This document shows positions 1 through 6,957 of a DNA stretch of 35,174 bases, one piece after another (position 1 is the stretch's first letter; each line of letters starts with the position of its first letter). The translations under genes and the position numbers were made by a program. The DNA comes from Bacteroidales bacterium (lineage in GTDB: Bacteria > Bacteroidota > Bacteroidia > Bacteroidales > Paludibacteraceae): contig JALFYY010000003.1 of the NCBI GenBank assembly GCA_022783865.1, forward strand, positions 1 through 35,174. The letters run 5' to 3'. The notes below the pieces were generated by a model that saw nothing but the letters and a program-made list of their open reading frames with translations, had not been told where the DNA came from and did no database searches.

Positions 1-1
1 C

Positions 2-532
2 TATATAGGCAATATAGAGTATCTTATCAATAGTGATCACTACATGCGTGTAAACAATCCGGAGGGTTGTGTACTGTATCTGTCTGCTTCAGATCCACAT
101 CTTGTACTGACAACTCCCGACCATTTGGGCAATATACGCGAAAGTTGGGTATATAGTCTGGACGAACCCATATCAGAAGGTTTGCTGCAACGCACGCAAT
201 ACTATCCGAGCGGCTTGCCGTGGAATCTGTGTACAGAAACAAATTTCTACCCATACCGCTACAATGGTAAGGAGTTTGTAGAGATGCACGGGTTGGACGA
301 ATACGATTCCGCTGCCCGTTGGTACTACCCTGCCATCATGCGTACCAGCACAATGGACCCACATTGCGAGCAGTACTACGACACCTCACCTTATGTCTGG
401 TGTGGAAATAATCCGATAAGAAATGTGGATTTGAATAGATTGATGAGTCCAAATCATATAACAATAATGGCAACTTATTACAAGAATTATATCAACAAGC
501 CATATTCTTTGCCATATTGTTTAAAATGCTAA
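2..532 (+). pseudogene. RHS/YD-repeat protein, 3' fragment (runs off left edge)
   Basis: The reading frame is open from the left edge, so only the C-terminal end of a larger gene is visible. It carries the RHS-associated core layout: DHLGNIRESW, then a YRYNGKEF element, then a LDEYDSAARWYYPAIMR stretch where intact proteins have YDYGARxYDPxxGR, then MDP and SPYVWCGNNPIR. Family knowledge: these are large secreted or surface proteins whose core shell precedes a variable, often toxic, tip. Here several core residues have drifted (DYGAR to DSAAR; the usual DPDG after NPxR is VDLN), and the tip is only about 35 residues with no recognisable domain. A solo insertion-sequence end starts 8 bases after the stop. 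I infer a decayed remnant, though a short functional allele cannot be excluded because the 5' part is outside the window. Confidence 0.75.
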
Positions 533-540
533 AAAGTCAC

Positions 541-592
541 TATTTATTAACGACTTACAAAGATTTCATCCTACTTTTTGCATATTAGGTCT
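541..592 (-). mobile_element. Solo end of the 8.6-kb insertion sequence
   Basis: This stretch is an inverted copy of the left end of the element at 8592-8643. By hand alignment about 47 of 52 positions match, with the differences clustered in the middle (about 560-564). No transposase lies beside it, so it is an orphan end left by deletion or decay. It abuts the stop of the RHS fragment. Confidence 0.75.
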
Positions 593-600
593 AATCTGAA

Positions 601-626
601 TTGTCAAATCGTCAAATCGTCAAATT
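601..626. repeat. Tandem 8-mer repeat GTCAAATC x3
   Basis: Three consecutive 8-base units, GTCAAATC, GTCAAATC and GTCAAATT (603-626), sit just past the 3' end of the minus-strand GtrA gene. The same TTTGAC core recurs, in a 9-base register, at 18438-18464. Confidence 0.7.
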
Positions 627-629
627 AAC

Positions 630-1106
630 TTATTTTCTGAACGAAAAATACTTCTGCCCGAAATACGATATCGCCACTGTTATCACCGTGATGATCATCT
701 TCGACGGAGTAGGATACACACCGCAGACATCTACCAACAGTTTCAGACCGAAATAGTTGACCGCCAAATTGAGTACAACGATACTTATATATCTGATAAG
801 TTGCCTTCCGCCGTGCAATGTCGAACGGGTGAAGGTCACGTATTTATTCAGCCAAAAACCCGTAAACAAAGTGACAGGGAACACTATGCACAGCGCAGCG
901 ATATGCGACGACAGTGTCACAAAGCCCAAATCCAGCATACGGTGCCGCAGCACAAAGTTATACACCAAAAAATACAGCACCCAGTCCAGCACCATATTGC
1001 CCGCACCGCATACGCCGTACCTGAAAAATTCCTCACTGCACCAACGGCGGAAAGGAGCGTAGAGCCAATCTATTATTTTCCTTATTCTCAGAGCGAGCAC
1101 ATTCAT
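630..1106 (-). CDS. GtrA-like polytopic membrane protein
   Basis: A 158-residue protein with about four hydrophobic segments, an RYGVCGAGN motif before the first membrane helix (the family has the pattern F-x-x-V/C-G-x-x-x), and FWLNKYVTF near the middle. This matches the GtrA/DPMS-like family, small proteins thought to help move polyprenyl-linked sugars across the inner membrane or to anchor glycan-assembly complexes. The frame stays open upstream to 1328, but that extension has no family similarity and overlaps the rsmA coding start, so I chose the ATG at 1106 (MNVLALRI). It ends in a basic SFRK tail. A second, distinct GtrA protein lies at 26982. Substrate unknown. Confidence 0.8.
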   Translation of the reverse strand: MNVLALRIRKIIDWLYAPFRRWCSEEFFRYGVCGAGNMVLDWVLYFLVYNFVLRHRMLDLGFVTLSSHIAALCIVFPVTLFTGFWLNKYVTFTRSTLHGGRQLIRYISIVVLNLAVNYFGLKLLVDVCGVYPTPSKMIITVITVAISYFGQKYFSFRK

Positions 1107-1117
1107 CTGACGTAATA

Positions 1118-1150
1118 TTTGCAAAATCCAAAAACTTATTGTACTTTTGC
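1118..1150 (+). promoter_or_regulatory. Bacteroidetes-type promoter, likely for rsmA-corA
   Basis: TTTG (1118-1121), a 20-base spacer and TACTTTTGC (1142-1150) match the -33/-7 pattern of Bacteroidetes sigma-ABfr promoters. The predicted leader to the rsmA ATG is about 130 bases. Confidence 0.55.
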
Positions 1151-1169
1151 AGGTGCTTTGGTAGCACCT
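1151..1169. promoter_or_regulatory. Inverted repeat between facing promoter boxes
   Basis: AGGTGCT (1151-1157), loop TTGGT, AGCACCT (1163-1169) is a perfect 7-bp hairpin. It lies between the plus-strand -7 box (1142-1150) and a minus-strand -7-like box TATCTTTGC (1182-1190), where both predicted transcripts begin. It could be an operator or a 5' hairpin. Confidence 0.4.
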
Positions 1170-1181
1170 TGCTATCCGACT

Positions 1182-1190
1182 GCAAAGATA
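1182..1190 (-). promoter_or_regulatory. Minus-strand -7 box, likely for the gtrA-like gene
   Basis: Read on the minus strand this is TATCTTTGC, the Bacteroidetes -7 consensus, about 75 bases before the GtrA-like ATG at 1106. I see no well-placed -33 TTG: the nearest TTTG is only 12 bases upstream. Confidence 0.4.
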
Positions 1191-1289
1191 AGAATAATTT
1201 TTCAAAGCATACCGCCTGTCAGGCAATCTGTGCAAAAGAAAAATTATGCAATATGTACCAACCCGAATTAGATATGGACTATCACGCGA

Positions 1290-2093
1290 ATGCAACAAGT
1301 AAGAGCCAAGAAAGCACTTGGGCAGCATTTTCTAAAAGATGCGTCGATTGCCCAACAAATAGCACAAAGTCTTGTCTTCACTGGTAGAATGCCTGTTTTG
1401 GAGATTGGACCCGGTATGGGTATCCTTACGCAATACCTGCTCCAAAACCCCGATATAGACCTCACTGCCATAGAACTTGACAAAGAATCGGTTGACTTTC
1501 TCAGTGTCAATTACCCTGCTTTGCATGTCATTCAAGCCGACTTTCTCCGTTTCGACCTTGATATTCTCTATCCCGAAGGGCAATTCTGCGTGATAGGCAA
1601 CTATCCCTACAACATCTCTTCGCAGATATTTTTCAAAGTCTTGGAGTATAAAGACCGTATCCCTTGCTGCTCCGGCATGATACAAAAAGAGGTGGCTGAG
1701 CGGTTGGCATCCAAACCCGGTAACAAAGCCTATGGTATCCTTTCCGTACTCATGCAAGCCTACTATGATATAGAATATCTTTTCACGGTACACGAACACG
1801 TGTTCGATCCCCCGCCAAAGGTCAAATCGGCTGTCATCCGTTTTGTAAGGAACGACCGCAAAAAGCTTGACTGTAACGAACAGTTGTTCCGCCAAATAGT
1901 GAAGACAGCCTTCAACCAACGACGAAAACAGATGCGAAATTCTTTGCAGCAATTGGTCGGAAAAGGCAATCCTGTACTACAGAATCCTGTTTTTGGCAAA
2001 CGCCCCGAACAACTCACGGTAGAAGAATTTACGGCATTAACCAACCTTATCGAAAAACACGGATGTGCTGCTGCCGATGCCGCACACCGATAA
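1290..2093 (+). CDS. rsmA: 16S rRNA (adenine1518-N6/adenine1519-N6)-dimethyltransferase
   Basis: A 267-residue KsgA/RsmA protein. It dimethylates two adjacent adenines in the 3'-terminal helix of 16S rRNA using S-adenosylmethionine, a late step in 30S assembly. Visible signatures are GQHFL (11-15), the SAM-binding motif I LEIGPGMG (37-44), the acidic ribose-binding residue in IELD (61-64), and the catalytic motif IV NYPYNIS (104-110). The C-terminal lobe carries the FNQRRKQMRNSL stretch expected for substrate binding. Length is normal for the family. corA follows after 13 bases, so the two are probably cotranscribed. The start is the first ATG giving the expected MxxVxxKKxLGQHFL N-terminus. 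Confidence 0.97.
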   Translation: MQQVRAKKALGQHFLKDASIAQQIAQSLVFTGRMPVLEIGPGMGILTQYLLQNPDIDLTAIELDKESVDFLSVNYPALHVIQADFLRFDLDILYPEGQFCVIGNYPYNISSQIFFKVLEYKDRIPCCSGMIQKEVAERLASKPGNKAYGILSVLMQAYYDIEYLFTVHEHVFDPPPKVKSAVIRFVRNDRKKLDCNEQLFRQIVKTAFNQRRKQMRNSLQQLVGKGNPVLQNPVFGKRPEQLTVEEFTALTNLIEKHGCAAADAAHR

Positions 2094-2106
2094 AAACGGA
2101 ATTGTT

Positions 2107-3057
2107 ATGTCAGAACTCAGAATATTCTATAAAGAGTCGGAGAAAATCAAGATATCCAAAACCCTTGACATACTCCAGAGCATTGATAAGAAAGACATCG
2201 TTTGGATCGACCTGCAAGATGTGAAAGAGGAAATCGAAAGCGAACTCGAGCAGTTCCTCAAGATTTACATTCAGGAAGACGAAGAAATGGAAGAAATCGA
2301 GATGTCGAGCCGTTATATGCAGACCGACGACTCCATCGTAGCCAACTCCAATTTTCTTCAGACCAACTTCGATGTCGAACCCGTTAACTTTATCATCAAG
2401 AACGGCGTACTTGTCACTGTGCGTGACGCAGAACTCAAATCCTTCAACGATACTGTCAAGAAGATGTTCGTCAATACACGCAATTTCCCTTCAGGCTACC
2501 ACGTTTTTGTTGCCCTTATGGAAACCCGTGTCGAATACGATGCTGATATGATAGAGGATACAACCGACCTTATCACACGCCTTTCTACCGATATCAACCA
2601 AGCGAGCGACCACGTTGACGAAGACGTGCTGATTCAAATCAAGGACTTGCAGGAAAAAGTAACCATTATCCGGCAAAACATCATGGATAAACAACGCGTG
2701 ATTTCCAACATTCTGAAGTGTGATTTCTTCCCGCAGGAATTGCAACCGCGCCTTACTATGATTATCAAGGATATCAACTCGCTTTTCGAATATACCCGGT
2801 TCGGGTTCGACCGTCTGGATTACCTCCAGGATACTTTCCTTGGTTTGGTCAATATCGAACAAAACAAGATTATCAAGATATTCACTGTCGTAAACGTCAT
2901 TTTCCTGCCGCCTACTCTTATCGCAAGTCTCTACGGTATGAACTTCGACTTTATGCCCGAACTGCATTGGAGATATGGTTATCTCTTCTCAGTCGGATTG
3001 ATGGTAACCTTTACACTGCTCATTCTGCTTATCTTCAAGTGGAAAAAGTGGCTGTAA
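2107..3057 (+). CDS. corA: CorA-family divalent metal ion transporter
   Basis: A 316-residue CorA/MIT-family protein that would move Mg2+ (or Co2+/Ni2+) across the inner membrane as a pentamer. It has a long acidic, helical cytoplasmic domain (about 1-250) and two C-terminal membrane helices (about 255-275 and 290-310) separated by the signature YGMN loop (276-279). It ends in the basic KWKKWL tail that lines the pore mouth in CorA structures. I prefer the ATG at 2107 to an in-frame ATG at 2065 because the latter overlaps rsmA and adds a stretch without family similarity. CorA-like proteins and Zn2+ exporters (ZntB) share this fold; the GMN motif is common to both, so the ion is not certain. 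Confidence 0.92.
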   Translation: MSELRIFYKESEKIKISKTLDILQSIDKKDIVWIDLQDVKEEIESELEQFLKIYIQEDEEMEEIEMSSRYMQTDDSIVANSNFLQTNFDVEPVNFIIKNGVLVTVRDAELKSFNDTVKKMFVNTRNFPSGYHVFVALMETRVEYDADMIEDTTDLITRLSTDINQASDHVDEDVLIQIKDLQEKVTIIRQNIMDKQRVISNILKCDFFPQELQPRLTMIIKDINSLFEYTRFGFDRLDYLQDTFLGLVNIEQNKIIKIFTVVNVIFLPPTLIASLYGMNFDFMPELHWRYGYLFSVGLMVTFTLLILLIFKWKKWL

Positions 3058-3344
3058 ACAATCCTTGTTAATAACTGTGTCAATAAGTGTTCATAAACGG
3101 TGGAAAATATAGTATAAACAAAAATTGTCAACAACAGGCTGCGAACGAACGTTAATTATTAACAGCGTCAATTTGCTGAAAATAAACCGACTAAGGTACT
3201 TATTAACATAACTGACAAACTATAATCATCAAAAGAAAATTAGAAATTATACTTATATATATATTTTCGATGCAGATAGGGTAGGATACCTAAGTAAGAA
3301 CGAAATAATAAAAACAAAATAAGTATAGATACAGATTATATAAT
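3058..3344. other. AT-rich intergenic region before nadA
   Basis: 287 bases without a credible gene, very AT-rich, with ATATATATATTT just after 3250. I see no TAnnTTTG box with a placed -33 element and no strong hairpin. The nadA promoter is presumably here but I cannot place it. Confidence 0.5.
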
Positions 3345-4289
3345 ATGAACAACGAACAACTCATACAGGAAATCAACCGGTTGCGCAAGGAAAAAAATGC
3401 TGTTATCATGGCGCATTATTATACGCTGCCCGAAATACAGGATATTGCCGATTTCGTAGGCGATAGTTTGGCATTGGCACAAAAAGCCAAAACCACTGTG
3501 GCGGATATCATTGTTCTTTGCGGTGTGCATTTCATGGGCGAGACTGCTAAAATCATTTGTCCCGACAAAAAAGTGCTTGTCCCTGACCTCTCTGCAGGCT
3601 GCTCCTTGGCGGATAGTTGCCGTGCGGAAGATTTGCAGGCGTGGAAAACCCGGCATCCCGACCATCTGGTGGTAAGTTATGTCAATACTTCCGCTGCCGT
3701 CAAGGCACTCACCGATGTGGTTGTTACATCGTCGAACGCGCTCAAAATAATAAATATGCTGCCCGAGGATAAACCTGTACTTTTCGGTCCTGATCGTAAT
3801 CTTGGAGGATATATTAATAGTGTAACGGGCAGAAACATGGATCTATGGAACGGTGCTTGCCATGTACACGAACAGTTCTCTATAGAACGCTTGGTGGAAC
3901 TCATGAAGCAGTATCCCGATGCCAAAGTGCTCGCGCATCCCGAGTGTAAAGGTGCTTTGGTCAAATTGGCGGATGTAGTGGGCAGCACCAAGGCTTTGCT
4001 CGATTATGCTGTCCGGTCGTCGGCAACTTGTTTTTTGGTGGCTACAGAGAGCGGAATACTCCATGAAATGCAAAAGGCGTGCCCGGATAAGAAGTTCATT
4101 CCCGTTCCGCCGGAAATATCTGAAAGCAGCCATCCTTGTGCTTGCAACGAATGCAATTTTATGCGTCTCAATACGCTTCAGAAACTCTATGTTTGCCTGC
4201 GTGATGAGAGTGGTGAAATACACGTCGATGCCGACATTGCAAAAAAAGCGCTCCTTCCTATCGAAAGAATGCTTGATATGAGCAAATAA
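3345..4289 (+). CDS. nadA: Quinolinate synthase A
   Basis: A 314-residue NadA. It condenses iminoaspartate (from NadB) with dihydroxyacetone phosphate to quinolinate, in de novo NAD synthesis, using an oxygen-labile [4Fe-4S] cluster. The three domains each show their signature: MAHYYTLPEIQDIADFVGDS (22-41), the CGVHFMGETAKI region (59-70), GPDRNLGGY (148-156) and ATESGILHEM (233-242). From the family, the cluster ligands should be C86 (LSAGCSLAD), C172 (GACHVHE) and C270 (NECNFMR). Two extra cysteines, C265 and C267, sit just before the last ligand, like the CxxCxxC stretch in some NadAs that has been linked to redox control. nadB and nadC are not in this window. Confidence 0.96.
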   Translation: MNNEQLIQEINRLRKEKNAVIMAHYYTLPEIQDIADFVGDSLALAQKAKTTVADIIVLCGVHFMGETAKIICPDKKVLVPDLSAGCSLADSCRAEDLQAWKTRHPDHLVVSYVNTSAAVKALTDVVVTSSNALKIINMLPEDKPVLFGPDRNLGGYINSVTGRNMDLWNGACHVHEQFSIERLVELMKQYPDAKVLAHPECKGALVKLADVVGSTKALLDYAVRSSATCFLVATESGILHEMQKACPDKKFIPVPPEISESSHPCACNECNFMRLNTLQKLYVCLRDESGEIHVDADIAKKALLPIERMLDMSK

Positions 4290-4303
4290 TTTTGTACCTT
4301 TGC
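4273..4303 (+). promoter_or_regulatory. Promoter for pgk
   Basis: TTG (4273-4275), a 19-base spacer and TACCTTTGC (4295-4303) fit the Bacteroidetes consensus. The -33 element lies inside the last codons of nadA. The leader to the pgk ATG is about 55 bases. Confidence 0.65.
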
Positions 4304-4366
4304 ACTCGATTATATGCCTTATAATGGGCAAGATAAGAATTAAGATAACTAAATACATATACAACT

Positions 4367-5614
4367 ATGACAATTGACAACTACAATTTCGCCGGTAAGA
4401 AGGCGATTGTGCGTGTGGACTTCAACGTACCACTCAACGAAAATGGAGTTATTACTGACGATACACGTATTCGTGGTGCCCTTCCTACTCTCAAAAAAAT
4501 ATTGGCAGACGGAGGAGCCCTTATCATCATGAGCCATATGGGTAAACCCAAAGGCAAAGTAAATATGAAGATGTCGCTCGGTCAGATTACCGATGCTGTA
4601 GCGGCTGCTCTCGGAACGGCTGTCAAGTTTGCTCCCGACTGTGCAAAAGCGCAGGCTGAGGCGGCTGATCTCAAACCGGGTGAAGTACTCCTGTTGGAGA
4701 ATCTGCGTTTCTATCCTGAAGAAGAGGGTAAACCTGTAGGTATCGACAAAGAAGATCCTGCATACGAAGAAGCAAAGAAAGCCATGAAGGCAAACCAGAA
4801 AGAGTTTGCAAAAACTTTGGCTTCTTATGCCGATTGCTATGTAAACGATGCCTTCGGTACTGCTCACCGTAAACATGCTTCTACCGCTGTGATTGCCGAC
4901 TATTTCGATGCCGACAACAAAATGCTCGGCTATCTGATGGAAAAAGAAGTACAGGCAGTTGATAATATTTTGAGCAATATCCGTCGTCCTTTCACCGCTA
5001 TCATGGGGGGTAGCAAGGTATCTACAAAGATAGGTATCATCGAGAATCTGATGGACAAAGTGGACAATCTTATTCTCTGTGGCGGTATGACCTACACATT
5101 TGCCAAAGCACAAGGCGGCAAGATTGGAAACTCTATCTGTGAGGACGACAAACTCCAACTTGCACTCGATATTATCGCACAGGCAAAAGCAAAAGGTGTA
5201 AACCTTGTGTTGGGTACGGACTGCGTGGCAGCCGACGATTTCTCTAACGATGCCCATACGCAAGTTGTGCCTGCCAATGATATACCCGACGGATGGGAAG
5301 GTATGGACGCGGGTCCTGAAACACAAAAGGCGTTTGCTCAGGCTATCGAAGGTGCAAAAACCATTCTTTGGAATGGTCCTGCAGGCGTATTTGAGTTCGA
5401 TAATTTCACTGCCGGAAGCAAAGCTATTGCTCAGGCTATTGCCAAAGCAACTGCCGATGGTGCATATAGTTTGATTGGCGGTGGTGACTCGGTGGCTTGC
5501 ATCAACAAGTTCGGTATGGCTGACCAAGTAAGCTATATCTCTACCGGTGGCGGTGCTTTGCTCGAAGCCATCGAAGGTAAAGTATTGCCGGGCGTAGCAG
5601 CTATCAAAGGATAA
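4367..5614 (+). CDS. pgk: Phosphoglycerate kinase
   Basis: A 415-residue PGK that transfers the acyl phosphate of 1,3-bisphosphoglycerate to ADP in glycolysis. Motifs in order are RVDFNVP (16-22), the substrate-binding arginine region DDTRIR (31-36), SHMGKPKG (56-63), [10 protein letters not shown] (111-120), DAFGTAHR (161-168), GGSKVSTKI (about 215-223), the nucleotide-binding GGGDS (371-375) and STGGGA (392-397). A roughly 28-residue charged insertion after ENLRF separates it from the shortest PGKs. Its own promoter overlaps the end of nadA. The DUF3127 gene begins 28 bases downstream, so a two-gene transcript is likely. Confidence 0.98.
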   Translation: MTIDNYNFAGKKAIVRVDFNVPLNENGVITDDTRIRGALPTLKKILADGGALIIMSHMGKPKGKVNMKMSLGQITDAVAAALGTAVKFAPDCAKAQAEAADLKPGEVLLLENLRFYPEEEGKPVGIDKEDPAYEEAKKAMKANQKEFAKTLASYADCYVNDAFGTAHRKHASTAVIADYFDADNKMLGYLMEKEVQAVDNILSNIRRPFTAIMGGSKVSTKIGIIENLMDKVDNLILCGGMTYTFAKAQGGKIGNSICEDDKLQLALDIIAQAKAKGVNLVLGTDCVAADDFSNDAHTQVVPANDIPDGWEGMDAGPETQKAFAQAIEGAKTILWNGPAGVFEFDNFTAGSKAIAQAIAKATADGAYSLIGGGDSVACINKFGMADQVSYISTGGGALLEAIEGKVLPGVAAIKG

Positions 5615-5642
5615 TGAATACATACAAAAAGAAACTGAAATA

Positions 5643-6035
5643 ATGGAAATTACCGGTAAAATCATATCTGTCTTGCCCTTGCAGCAAGGCACAAGCAAGG
5701 CGGGCAATCCTTGGCAATTGCAAAGCTACGTACTCGAAACACAAGAGCAATATCCCCGCAAAGTGTGCTTCGAACTGTTCGGTGAACAACGCATCAAGGA
5801 TAATCCGTGCAACATCGACGATCTCGTAACCGTATCTTTCGATTTGGAAAGCCGTGAGTTCAACGGACGTTGGTACACCTCTGTCCGTGCTTGGAAAATA
5901 GCACAGGCAGCAGAGCAAACCGCTCCGCAGCAACCTCAACCGCAAGTTTCCCAACAGCAACCTGCTGCCAACGTTGAGACTTTCGATAGCGTTGCTTCCG
6001 CTTCGATGGACGATGGCACCGACCTGCCGTTCTAA
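5643..6035 (+). CDS. DUF3127 protein, OB-fold-like with an SSB-type acidic tail
   Basis: A 130-residue protein of the DUF3127 family, common in Bacteroidetes and of unproven function. Residues 1-90 form one compact domain (MEITGKIISV, then TSKAGNPWQLQSYVLET, then FELFGEQRI, then YTSVRAWKI) whose strand pattern recalls OB-fold single-stranded-DNA-binding proteins. Residues 91-120 are a Gln/Pro/Ala-rich linker. The protein ends MDDGTDLPF, close to the DDDIPF tip by which bacterial SSB recruits repair and replication enzymes. I infer an accessory nucleic-acid-binding protein able to use the SSB interactome; this has not been shown here. It follows pgk by 28 bases and is followed by a strong hairpin. 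Confidence 0.85.
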   Translation: MEITGKIISVLPLQQGTSKAGNPWQLQSYVLETQEQYPRKVCFELFGEQRIKDNPCNIDDLVTVSFDLESREFNGRWYTSVRAWKIAQAAEQTAPQQPQPQVSQQQPAANVETFDSVASASMDDGTDLPF

Positions 6036-6054
6036 CCCTTGGTACTGTCTGATA

Positions 6055-6088
6055 GAGTGCGTAATGGATCCAATTCCGTTACGCACTC
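6055..6088 (+). terminator. Hairpin terminator after the DUF3127 gene
   Basis: GAGTGCGTAATGGA (6055-6068) pairs with TCCGTTACGCACTC (6075-6088): 14 bp with one G-T wobble and a 6-base loop. No U-tract follows, as is often the case in this phylum. It lies 20 bases past the stop and 20 before the next ATG. Confidence 0.7.
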
Positions 6089-6107
6089 ATTAATAAACAT
6101 ATGCAAT

Positions 6108-6863
6108 ATGAAGAAACTACTATTATGCCTTGTTTTGATGATTGCCGCTTTGCCGCTTGTAGCCCAAGAAGCAAAAAATGCCTTGGATTTCTCGGCGGAA
6201 GAAAAAAAGCGTACAACCGATATGGGTGACTATCGCTTTTCTGTCACTTGTCGCATCGAAGCGGGATATGTGCAGGATTGGCAAAACAGCCGTTCCGCTT
6301 CCTATCCTGATACTTATTTGCATGGCGCGAAGTTGGGAGCTTCTTTCGATTTTAACCTTCCCTATTCCATGTCCGTTCAGACAGGTTTGTTCTATGTGCT
6401 CACTGCCGGTAGGAATACGCAGTACTATGCACCCGTTACAACCGGCGTAACGGCAGACCAGTATTTGGAGCACCATATTATGCAACACTCTTTGTTGATT
6501 CCTGTCCGTTTCACCTACACGCAAAAAATTTGGCGCGATTTAGCACTTTATTTCTACACAGGACCCGAGTTCTCTATAGGTCTGGCACAACCGGACAATA
6601 TAGAGGTTTCAATGGCGCAAACGACCTTGGATTGGCTCAATACCATAGGACAGCCTGTGGCTTCTTACGACAAATACAGAGAGAGGGAGCTTCGCCGTTT
6701 CAATTGTCAGTATGGATTGGGCGGAGGTATTCAGTGGGCTGCTTATCGCTTGCAAAGCGGTTATGCTTTCGGTCTGAACAACTTGGTAAAACAACAAGGA
6801 CTCCACACCGGCAGCCATATGTGGCAATGGGGCTGGTATGTCAGCTTCTCCTACGCCTTCTGA
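6108..6863 (+). CDS. Putative outer-membrane beta-barrel protein
   Basis: A 251-residue protein with a cleavable signal peptide (MKKLLLCLVLMIAALPLVAQ, cut after AQ). The remainder shows alternating hydrophobic/polar strands with paired aromatic residues, GLFYVLTAG and YFYTGPEFSIGL hairpins, and a final aromatic-rich strand WGWYVSFSYAF ending in Phe, the classic barrel-insertion signal. This fits the PorT/outer-membrane beta-barrel group of Bacteroidetes; ligand and partner are unknown. The frame is open back to 6039, but the ATG at 6108 gives the signal peptide and lies after the upstream terminator, so I use it. A strong perfect hairpin follows at 6886, making this likely a single-gene transcript. 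Confidence 0.8.
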   Translation: MKKLLLCLVLMIAALPLVAQEAKNALDFSAEEKKRTTDMGDYRFSVTCRIEAGYVQDWQNSRSASYPDTYLHGAKLGASFDFNLPYSMSVQTGLFYVLTAGRNTQYYAPVTTGVTADQYLEHHIMQHSLLIPVRFTYTQKIWRDLALYFYTGPEFSIGLAQPDNIEVSMAQTTLDWLNTIGQPVASYDKYRERELRRFNCQYGLGGGIQWAAYRLQSGYAFGLNNLVKQQGLHTGSHMWQWGWYVSFSYAF

Positions 6864-6885
6864 TTTATTGCTGACTCGCATGTAG

Positions 6886-6905
6886 AGAGGGGGTGCACCC
6901 CCTCT
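6886..6905 (+). terminator. Perfect palindromic hairpin after the barrel gene
   Basis: AGAGGGGGTG and CACCCCCTCT (6886-6905) form a fully self-complementary 20-base GC-rich palindrome, 22 bases after the stop at 6863, followed by AAATA. It probably ends the barrel transcript. Confidence 0.65.
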
Positions 6906-6957
6906 AAATACACTACAATATACCGACAATTATATCTCATAATTAAATCATTATGCT

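Noticed and set aside
1107..1328. N-terminal extension of the GtrA-like protein to 1328
   Set aside because: It would overlap the rsmA start, include the promoter boxes and add a Cys/Tyr-rich stretch with no family similarity.
4349..5707. 452-codon minus-strand frame opposite pgk
   Set aside because: It covers the whole of pgk in antisense, is rich in Cys/Phe/Ile runs typical of mirror frames, and has no recognisable motif.
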